DNA of 64,000 nt. Origin: Paragorgia papillata (taxonomy: Eukaryota; Cnidaria; Anthozoa; Scleralcyonacea; Coralliidae). Both the position numbers and the translations under genes were made by a program. Location: the NCBI GenBank assembly GCA_035771165.1, contig JAWNZC010000322.1, forward strand, positions 1,228,001-1,292,000. Reading direction: 5' to 3'. The notes under the pieces were generated by a model. The model ran no database searches. It had not been told where the DNA came from and saw only the letters and a list, made by a program, of their open reading frames with translations. Positions 55,244 to 64,000 of this stretch are shown one piece after another. Position 1 is the first letter of the stretch; every line of letters begins with the position of its first letter.

Positions 55244-56494
55244 GTGTATACTATTCACCTCCACTTCAGTGAATAAATTGTTAATTAATGAAAGAAATGT
55301 TCGATCATGATCAAACGTTCTTCATCTGGCTTAAATGATTGTGATTTCTGTAATTTTATGATTGATCATGGGTCAGATAAATATGCTATGAAAGTTACGA
55401 CTTTATTTTGTGGTAAAATCTAATAAAATGACTGTATTTTATCTTGTTTTGGCGTATCTTCATGAATCGTGCATATCATCAGTTTATTAAAATTATTAAG
55501 TTCATGTATATTCGCTAATCCTGCATGCTTTGTTGCTATTTGTCGCGTCACTCGCGTGCGCAATTTTAAAAAGTAGCGAGATGGCATCTTCACGGCAATG
55601 TTTCATACATTCTAGGGGGTACCGATATATTGAGTTTCGATTGTACATGCAGCGATCACAAACAGCATTAAAAAATTTTAGATTTTTTTTTATTTTGACA
55701 GGCTTTATATACTTATGGGAAAATTTGTGACGTGTTCCAGCTGTTGTACGTACTATTAGCGATGTACATACATAGGGGTTAGGGGAAACGGTCTCCCGCT
55801 AACATATAATTTCAGATAATTCTACAAACATTGTCGGTTGACTTTAAAATTCTTAATAAACGCGTCGGTCCGCATTGATCTTAAAATTGTTTTTACTGTA
55901 ATAATAGAGGAAGAATTGTCGGGTTTTGAAAATATTTATTTTTATAATTATATTTGACAAAGCAGAAAAGGGTCCCCTTTTAGTGCGACAAATTAAATAT
56001 GCAAATAAAGCTACTTGAAAAAATGTAAAATATAAGTGATATATAAAACATGACGATTTCCTATCTGATTCACAAATATTGATTTTTCTGTCATAAATTA
56101 TTATTGATCTGATACTGTAACATACAATGCCCAACGGAACATATACAGTAATGTGCGCCTATATCTTATTATACAGTTTCAATAATGTACACAGGATATA
56201 AATGAAAATAGATTAAGCCGCTCGAACTCAATTCAACTTGGGTTACCCTCAAGCCATATACCACCAACTCAATCTGGAAATCCTAAATCACCGAGCTTTT
56301 GGTTCGAGTTGGAAATTAACAATTAGACAACGAGCCCGTGTTTTCTATGTATAGGTTTAGTTCAAGATCGCAGAGGTTGCCTAAAAAAACTGAGATACTG
56401 AGTTCGTTATCACAGAGGTTGTCTAAAAAACACTTCAGTCGCGATGATAAATCCTTTAATCACATTCGCGTGACCATTGATTAACCCTTATTTT
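55244..56494. other. intergenic, no gene recognised
   Basis: Contains one unit of AATTAGACAACGAG at about 56323, repeated near 56816 and inverted near 56886. Otherwise nothing assignable. Confidence 0.5.
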
Positions 56495-57489
56495 CCCAAC
56501 CACGCATAAATCAAGTTAATTGCCCCGGGCTAATTAACAGTTGACTCTGTTGACAACGTAGAAAAAGCATTTTTACGTTGTAAAGACAACGCAGAACCTG
56601 AATCACTACAGAAGCCTTGGGAAGGCTTAACCTTACTCTCGCGACTAACATAGATTGAACAATTGTATCTCTTCAAGAATTTAAGAACAAGGTGAGTCCA
56701 TGCGGTAATGCATCTTGAAATTTGAAATTTGAATGTATAAATACACCACCATTTAATATCACTGTTAAACTTTTTACCGTAGCCGTAGTCCGTTGTCTGA
56801 ATCTCAAAGTCCCTAATTAGACAACGAGACCGAGTTTTCTATCTCTATGAGCTGATAGTCAACGAGGCGAAGCCGAGTTGTCTAATTGTTTTAGTATCAA
56901 CATGCATAAACAACTTTTCGTTAACGTAAATAAGTCTTATCGAACATTGTTCCAAATTTTCAGATAGTTTTACCTTTTTGTTTGCAGAAGTCTCCCCGTA
57001 CAAAATGTAGAGTAGGGACTTTAAGGAAACACAACGACTATACGACTAGCTCGATGGCACATGATAAACAATCGCTCACAAAAAAACGGGATTGTAATTA
57101 ATTTGCTTCAAATTTGGTGTAGATATACTCCATAGGCATAAGCGAATTCATTTTCTTATTCGAAAATGTCAAACTGAACAATTTTCCATTACTTTCGGGC
57201 CAATGTTTTCGTGATTTCATCACTCGTATATAAATTTTAGCGGACGCCATGTTTGGCCTAGTTTCCAGGTTTTGCTTGCAGCGTGAATATGTCGTGGCTT
57301 CTGATTGGTCAGGATATGAATATTCCAGTTATAAGAAGGTTTGTCATTGGATAACACTACTAGTGGTCTATCACCAATAGACCACTAGTAGCTCAGCCAA
57401 TCAGAATGCCGAATTTGTAATAGACCACCAGTTGTTTGATACTAATATATATTAGCCCGGGGCATTAACTTGATTTATGCGTGGTTGGG
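56495..57489. mobile_element. 995-bp TIR element with CCCAACCACGCATAAATCAA ends
   Basis: Left CCCAACCACGCATAAATCAA-GTTAATTGCCCCGGGCTAAT and right (inverted) the same with one deletion: about 40 bp of TIR. Inside is a perfect 15-bp hairpin with a 5-bp loop (57357-57391, CTACTAGTGGTCTAT) and the AATTAGACAACGAG repeats. No transposase seen. Confidence 0.85.
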
Positions 57490-58414
57490 AGTAATTATTA
57501 TAGCCTGCGAGCCGGCTCTTGGGTATGGCGGGAAGTGAAATATAATTATTATAAATAAACAACCGCGGTACATCAAAGAAAACCGAGGTGATCGTGAACT
57601 AAAACGATATATTTCCATTCATTTGCTATATGCTAAAGATGCAATAAAAAGTTTCAAGAAACATCTGTTTTAGCTTGTAATATATAGTTTATATCACGAA
57701 ATCTAGCTTGTCATAAGCGTAATTTTGAATTGTGTTTTGTTCGCAGTTATTTTGCTTTGAACGAACACTGATAAACAATTTAACGATCTTAATACCATTA
57801 ATAATTTTCATAGCTCTAACTGTTTTATAGCTGCATGTTTTTGTTTTCTGTAGAACTTATTGCTTCGCGTAACTTCATGTTCATTTTCTTTGTCATGCAT
57901 GCATTTGCCAACTCCAGCATGTTTAGACGCAATTGGTGTTACTTAAAACGGAGCAACCGCGCTGACTTTACTGATCATATACTACTTCTGATTGGCCAAA
58001 AGGTTCTATCAGCGCATATAAACTCCTGCAATAGCCCATCAAATCCAAGGATTTGTGATAGAAACTCGTAAATTTATACTAACACGCTATAATGCACGCA
58101 TGCGTTGGGATAGCGCGTACATGCATATAAGCTGGCCAGTAAACACGGTTATATATACTGACTATAGCTTTAGGGTTGTTTTTTTAGTTAGGTAACAGTG
58201 CATGCATGTCAGTGGTTGAACTGCATCGGGACTATATATACCAGTCGCTTCTTTAGCAGGCAACTTTTGACTCGAACGCGAATCCAAATTCAAAGGGGTA
58301 CGTTATTCCCGTTCTATCCTTAAAGATGTAGCTTTACATGATTGATGTAAAAGACTGAGAGGATTTGTATATATCCGAGAGTGGAAAAAGTAGAGTGCGG
58401 CGTAGGCAATATTA
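57490..58414. other. intergenic, nothing recognised
   Basis: No gene, RNA or repeat structure could be supported. Confidence 0.5.
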
Positions 58415-58801
58415 GGGACCTTAAGATGCTACGACGACGATGGGGCTTAAAAAGCAACATAAATTCTATAACTAAAAAAGTCACGGTTATAGTAACTATT
58501 ATATTTGATATTTGAAGTTAGTTTAATGACTTTGAAAACGTCCCAGTGTTGCTAAAATCATTGTAGAGTTTGTATTGGGATCAATGTCAAGGGACAGTTT
58601 TCATCTTTTGGTGAGTTGACATCGTCCTGAATCAGAAAATGCTCTATAAGTGGCGTTATACAAAGAACGAGGACGGTGTTGAGATTACTCATTTACTCTT
58701 GGGATTACAAATTATTCAGTCTCTTTGTTTCACAACTAGATCTGAATTCTTTTCATGGAGGACGCCGTCGTTGAGTTGCCGTCGTAGCATCTTAAGGTCC
58801 C
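58415..58801. mobile_element. intact TIR MITE of the GGGACCTTAAGATGCTA family
   Basis: GGGACCTTAAGATGCTACGA on the left and TCGTAGCATCTTAAGGTCCC on the right, TA at 58413-58414 and 58802-58803, 387 bp. It is the complete reference copy for X and Y at 28711-29608. Confidence 0.93.
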
Positions 58802-58827
58802 TAGTGTTTTGGATAGATCAGCGAGAA

Positions 58828-58940
58828 GGTGGTAAACTGTCGAGATTTGTAGCGACGAAATACTAGCTGATGAAGGGCTCCCCACTCAATGGAAACGTCA
58901 GTATATTCCGTTACTGAAAACCTCGACAGTTTCATGCCGC
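58828..58940. repeat. hairpin repeat with hammerhead-like centre
   Basis: Arms TAAACTGTCGAGATTTGT and CCTCGACAGTTTCA pair imperfectly. The centre reads CTGATGAAGGGCTCCCCACT, then GAAACGTCAGTAT. ATACT and AGTAT close directly around the centre. Homologous to the inverted repeat at 18365-18435. Confidence 0.6.
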
Positions 58941-61006
58941 CTTTTTCGATATGTATATACACGTATCTAGAGAGATATAGAGTGCATGTGCACGTTATCT
59001 TTCTGCCGTTTATCTTATAGTCACGTCTACATGTTTTATTATATATTCCACTGCTAAAATTATGCATGAGTATATATAGGAGTCTGATATGTTCCTTGAT
59101 TGATCAATTTATTATTACTATTAAACGCTAAGCTTTAGCAGATGTGATTCGATATGGAAATTTCTATAATCATGACACATCACGAGTCAAATCAACCACG
59201 ATCTCTGTAGTAAACCTGCATGTGCATGCACACATGCATGCATCACACACACAACATGCACACAAACAATTAAACTACTCTGTTACAGAATCCACACTAT
59301 TCTTAAGATTTTTCCAATATTCTGCGGGAAACTCGAGAATTACATATATGAAAGAAACTTCAGCGACTCTTGTGCAAACGATGCATGGTATTTGTAATTA
59401 AGATTGTGGCACTGTGTGGGCTTGCATATATATTCAATTGACACCTATATAGATCAAGGTTTCCAGTGTATACTGCATGCAGGTGCATATATGCATGCAT
59501 GGTACATATAAACGAGTGTCTCCCAAGAATTGCATAATTGTATCGAGATTACGTTGGCGCGGTTTCAAGGTAAGTGCATTTAAACGAACATTGTCGTATA
59601 TTACGCCGTTATACATACAAGCGTACGGTCGTAAAACGTTCCATATATATTGACAACTTTTCAAAAAGTGCTTCATAATTTGGAGGTGTAGAGGATCAAA
59701 TTATATATACTTGAGACGTGAAGATCTCCAACTTATACGCTTTTGAATGAGTAACGTGAAATAGTATTTTATCATGCATGCAATTGCTAATGCCGAAAAA
59801 TAAGGGAATATCAAATTCCTTCGCCAGATTTTTTCGCCATCTCAAAGTTCTATAATTGCTAATGAAAGGATATTATATCCTGCGTGAAATGCAGGATGTA
59901 GCTTAATCGTATCCAATAACATAGTTTAAAACATAAGACATTTTTATCTTAATTATATATACCTCATCGATGTGTATATACCTAGAAATCAATTTTCAAA
60001 TTGCAGATATTGCATGACTAAGATCAAAACATCTCTGCTCGGCCATAAGTCACATAGAATATTGCATTAAGAATGGAGACGTTCTTTTCGTATTGCAAAA
60101 AGTCGAATATCAACCTCTATGTTTATTATTTGATCCGTTACTGTAAAACAAAATCTAAGATATATGCAAGACAAGAATATCAGTTAAAAAATCCTGTTGA
60201 GATTTGACAATGGAGGGGGTGTTTATAAATGAGGCCCGTCCTAAACTTATATTCTGGCCTATAATCACAGCTAGTATAGACTGCACTAAACAGAACTAAC
60301 AATTTTTGGAAGTCGCGCAAAGCATGTAAACCTGTAAGTCTGGTTTGGATCTTCTAACAGCCGTATAATAAAGCGGTATTTTTCGTGCATAATATCAAAT
60401 CACTTGAAAATAATGCCTTCCTCACCGTTAGAAGTACACTATAACCCCGAATTGAATATCGTACAGCCTATAGACCCATCATGTTTGAAAACGCTACACA
60501 GACAACATTATTAGTACAATGTCTAGAATTTTATTTCTTTGTATGCAGCATGGGAACATATATACATGCATGCACAATAATTATACGGATTCTTTCGCTT
60601 TGCTCTTGTTGGGTTTTTTTGTAGGGGACAAATTCTTATATAAATTATATAATTTTTGTTAATTACCATGCACTCTAATAATAAACGGCGGGACTTCGGT
60701 CAACGTTGTCCTCGAAGATCATAGCCGCTCTGGCGTCATACGCAACGAGTCTGATATGATAAACCATATGTCATACAATTTCTACGATTGCTGCATGCAT
60801 GATGTAAACTATACCTTGTAGATTTTCCTGGTAAAACTCAATATCTTGAGAAATTTCCTGCATGCCGTTAGATTTATATATATATATATATATGCGGAGA
60901 GGGAAGAGAGTGCACATACTATAGTTGGCCAACCAAAACATGCATTGTAATGTTTTGAGATTCCACAGACAGTAAGATCACAGTACGTTTCAGTAAAATC
61001 GCTTAA
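58941..61006. other. intergenic, nothing recognised
   Basis: Purine-pyrimidine alternating GCATGCA/CACACA words occur near 59215-59265. No gene or structured repeat could be supported. Confidence 0.5.
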
Positions 61007-61313
61007 GCCCGGTTTCCATATTAACGCAACAATCGCCACGATCGTTCAAAAATGAACTGACGCAACGATCATATATGGAAACCACTGACGCAACGATCGC
61101 CACGATCGCCGAGATAGAAATGTTCTATCTCGGCAATCGTGGCGATCGCGATCGCAGTGATCGTTGCGTCAGTAACAGTGGTAATTTCCATATGATCGCT
61201 GTGATCGCTAAAAATTTATTTCTGAGCGATCGTGGCGATCGATGCGTTTAAAAGTAAACTAAACTAAACTAACTAAACTATTAACTACTAACTGGTTCAT
61301 ATGGAAACCAGGC
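61007..61313. mobile_element. 307-bp TIR MITE sharing the GGTTTCCATAT terminus
   Basis: Left (TTAA)GCCCGGTTTCCATATTAA, right CATATGGAAACCAGGC(TTTAT). The inside is unrelated to the 12133 element: a strong hairpin of CGATCGCCACGATCG words with AGATAGAA-TGTTCTATCT at its tip. Confidence 0.82.
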
Positions 61314-61923
61314 TTTATCGAGCAGCATGCGTACAAAATGAATGAAACACATCGTCGTAATATAGATTTTTTCTTTAAAAAAAGATTTAAAAAATTAGAT
61401 ATTAAAAGTGTCTGTATCTTGGACTCGGTGATATATAGTAAATGTATTAAAGCCATATTGTTGGCCAAGTTAAAGAGTATATATATATATATATAGCCAC
61501 TTCAGTATACCTAACGAATTCATTGCACGCTATATACATGTATAGTTGATGCCGAACTCACGAACTCAGAAAATTAAACATGATGTTGTTCATGCATTCG
61601 CAATCATGCAGTAAGGACCCACTTTGCTTATATCAGTGTACACTGCATCTATATATGGAACGCGTTTTACTTCCTTTGGAGAAAAATATATTATGCTTTT
61701 ATTACATTACAAATTTGTATAGGGAATAGTTTTTATACTGTATACGAGTATATTTAGTTTAATTATTTTTCAAAATTGTGATTTTAATAAAGTTGTTTAC
61801 GACGGAATACTGGCGCCATCTGCACGCACCGCGACAAGTTTTACCTAAGGCCAAGAGACCTTTTAAGCTGTCGCTTAGCTTTTCTTTTAGTATGTACATA
61901 AAATATAGTGCATTAGTGCGATT
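61314..61923. other. intergenic, nothing recognised
   Basis: A (TA)8 tract at about 61479-61495 is the only repeat. No gene seen. Confidence 0.5.
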
Positions 61924-62136
61924 AACGCTTTCAACATTTCATGCAACATCGTTCACCATTGTTGAACGCATGTTGAACGAAAATTTGAACATGTTCAAAT
62001 TTCGTTCAACATCATTCAACACCATTCAACAACGTTCAACATCATTCAACAGGGTGGCCAAACGCTCTCAACATGTTGAATCACGGTTGAATTCAACAAT
62101 ATGTTGAACGATGTTGAATGAAATGTTGAAAGCGTT
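61924..62136. mobile_element. hairpin element built from GTTCAACAT words
   Basis: Left AACGCTTTCAACATTTCATG and right GAAATGTTGAAAGCGTT are inverse; nearly every decamer inside contains TTCAAC or GTTGAA. The 109-codon frame that crosses it is accidental. Confidence 0.82.
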
Positions 62137-62823
62137 TTTAAACTGTTAGATATTCTCCATAAACTACGTCATAACATGACAGAATGTGTCAGGTTAAGAT
62201 TGAAATGAATATATGGTGTATAAATATAAGTATATACTAAGTAAATTTCGACGGTTAACTTTGGCAGTTGTTTTGCATGGTAACCCACGACACAAAACTC
62301 CATTAATATGTTTTAATGAAAAAATCCTGTCAAACGCGGAAGTATTAAGTAAACATTTGTGAAATTTATGTTTTATTTGGGTAAATAGAGATCAGTTCAG
62401 TGCAATTTTAAGAAACAACAGTGCTAATCCAACAAGCGTCAAGAGAATTTCTTTGCAACTGATTACAACACAACTGAGTGCTTTGATTAATGTTTCATAA
62501 AGTTCTTAGTGCCAGCATTGCTTAAGTTCATAAAGCTAAGGGTAACTATAGTATGTATTATGCAAAATCGCTTTATTTTGTTTGTGAATGAGATTTTGAT
62601 TTCCGTGAATGAATGAATTAACTTTATTTAAAGCCTCGAAATCTTACTCTGCAGACTGAGTAATCTGACAAAGTTTTGTGTCAGTTGATAGGGAGTCATG
62701 TTTAATGAAACAAAATAATATATTATACATTGTCGTAAATGTGGAACAACAAAATCGATTTTATAACAACAACTTAATTTTTAGCATTAATCGTTTCATT
62801 GCATTGTGTTCTATTATCACTGT

Positions 62824-63020
62824 TATAGACCTTATTAAAAAATGGCCGCCGAATTAGAATTATTTTATGTGCATATATAAATTAGTCCTTATGACCTCGT
62901 TTTAAAGTAAAAATTATTTTGAATTTCACACATGAAAACGAGTTCATAAGGGCTAATTTATAATTATATATGTATATAAAAGAATTTCAATTCGGCGACC
63001 ATTTTTGAATAAGGTCTATA
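62824..63020. mobile_element. 197-bp foldback MITE
   Basis: TATAGACCTTATTAAAAAATGG and (inverted) TATAGACCTTATTCAAAAATGG start a TIR of about 90 bp containing CGCCGAATT and CTTATGA(C/A)CTCGTTTT. Confidence 0.9.
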
Positions 63021-63049
63021 GGGGGTCTTTCTGGCTTTGTCACTGACAA

Positions 63050-63375
63050 ATGGCAAAAAATGCCATAAAAGTATGGCGGCTTTATCACACTATGGGGGGG
63101 GGGGGGGGGGGGGGGGGCGGGGGGGGGGCTCTTAATTATGCCTTTATTACACTATGGTGGCCTCATGGCTTTATTACACTATGGATGTCGCTTATGGCTT
63201 TATCACACTATGGGGGGGGGGGGGGGCTCTTATGGCTTTATCACACTATGGATGTCGCTTATGGCTTTATCACACTATGGGGGGGGGGGGGGGGCTCTTA
63301 TGCCTTTATCACACTATGGGGGCTTCTTATGGCTGTATTACACTAGAGGCCTCTTGTGGCTTTATTACTGCTATA
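63050..63375. repeat. G-rich tandem repeat, unit about 28-60 bp
   Basis: TATGGCTTTATCACACTATG followed by a G-run or short spacer repeats about eight times. The G-runs reach about 20 and 15 bp around 63091-63128, with others at 63212 and 63280. Glycine/leucine frames across it are not genes. It starts 30 bp after the preceding MITE. Confidence 0.93.
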
Positions 63376-63524
63376 GAATATATAGTGCTATGACATAAGG
63401 GGGATTTATGGACATTGTTAGTTATTTTTAAGATTGGTTTTATTATTTTACATTTTCTTCAAGGATCTTGCAACCCAACACCAGGAGCTTTTTTGAGTTT
63501 GTGCAAATTTTTTTTTCAATCTTA

Positions 63525-63552
63525 CGAGGGGGGTGGCGGGGGGGGGGGGGGT
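63525..63552. repeat. G-rich homopolymer tract
   Basis: GAGGGGGGTGGCGGGG followed by a further G-run. Confidence 0.9.
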
Positions 63553-64000
63553 ATTGTTAATCATTAGGTTATGCGCGTTACGATAGCATCTATTATACAC
63601 ACACGGAAATATGTATTAAGTTAGTTGTGTACTTAGATCCCTTTATATTTTACATGGTACCGAACGAATCCGCTGGAACCGTACCGAAATATGCATGCGT
63701 GCACTGTTATACGCTACATTTGGAACAAATTTTTAACAGTTTTGGAACCGTATAATTGGTATAAAACAAAGAAAGTATACGAAAACACATGTGACGACAG
63801 TGCAAATGTTGGTACGGTTCTGAATTTGGCCTGAACTGCGTAAACACATTATAAATGACCTATACTATATTTTAAAACTACGTTTAGAATGCTATTTTTT
63901 TGTTAAATAACGACGGATATCATTTGTATCATGAACGAATTAAGTAAGTTCAACTATATGACTAACCTATATGTAGTATATATGGCGCGTTATTACTTTT
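63553..64000. other. intergenic, nothing recognised
   Basis: GGTACCGAACG and its relatives (GGTACGGTTCTG, GGAACCGTA) recur irregularly near 63655-63820. No gene seen. Confidence 0.45.

Noticed and set aside
58862..58910. Active hammerhead ribozyme
   Set aside because: Core words are present, but stem II pairing is poor and the cleavage-site side is not found.
63050..63398. Glycine-rich frames at the right end
   Set aside because: Translations of G-runs and a tandem repeat.

Overview
The window is eukaryotic: AT-rich, intron-containing and packed with transposons. The gene content (a metazoan mitochondrial carnitine/acylcarnitine carrier) and the repeat content (a CR1-like LINE with a 2A-like motif, an R2/NeSL-like LINE, a Penelope-like element, a Gypsy-type retroelement and dozens of TIR/hairpin MITEs) suggest an early-branching animal, most likely a cnidarian. 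A sponge or another invertebrate cannot be excluded from sequence alone.

Layout. (1) 243-4523 holds the last two coding exons of a first SLC25A20-like gene. Its final intron has been swollen by a 5S-rRNA-derived SINE and a decayed LINE. (2) 4758-6843 is intergenic and holds a TIR transposon with a 109-bp MITE nested in it, then a foldback element. (3) 7253-29929 is a complete second SLC25A20-like gene: 11 coding exons, all GT-AG introns, 307 codons. Its introns carry a minus-strand Gypsy-type remnant, many MITEs, a roughly 600-bp tetranucleotide array and a small TIR element encoding a piece of RecQ-like helicase. (4) 29930-43460 is intergenic and almost entirely nested MITEs, tRNA-derived SINE pieces, satellite DNA and dispersed repeats. 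(5) 43464-44469 is an unrecognised coiled-coil ORF broken by one frameshift in a T-run. (6) 45979-53504 is a three-level nest of LINEs: an R2/NeSL-like LINE (minus strand) split by a LINE fragment (plus), itself split by a nearly full-length CR1-like LINE (plus). (7) 53465-55243 has a Penelope-like reverse transcriptase remnant, a long AAAC array and a LINE tail. (8) 55244-64000 has no recognisable gene; it holds further TIR elements and G-rich tandem repeats.

The only conventional cellular function supported here is mitochondrial fatty-acid import through the carnitine shuttle, encoded by two tandem paralogues in the same orientation. Everything else that codes is mobile-element derived, apart from the orphan ORF at 43.5-44.5 kb. 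The most interesting material is the RecQ-helicase-bearing TIR family (two copies), the 2A/PHD/endonuclease/RT LINE, the nest of LINEs, and a self-nested MITE family. Motif and family calls come from reading by eye; no database search was run.
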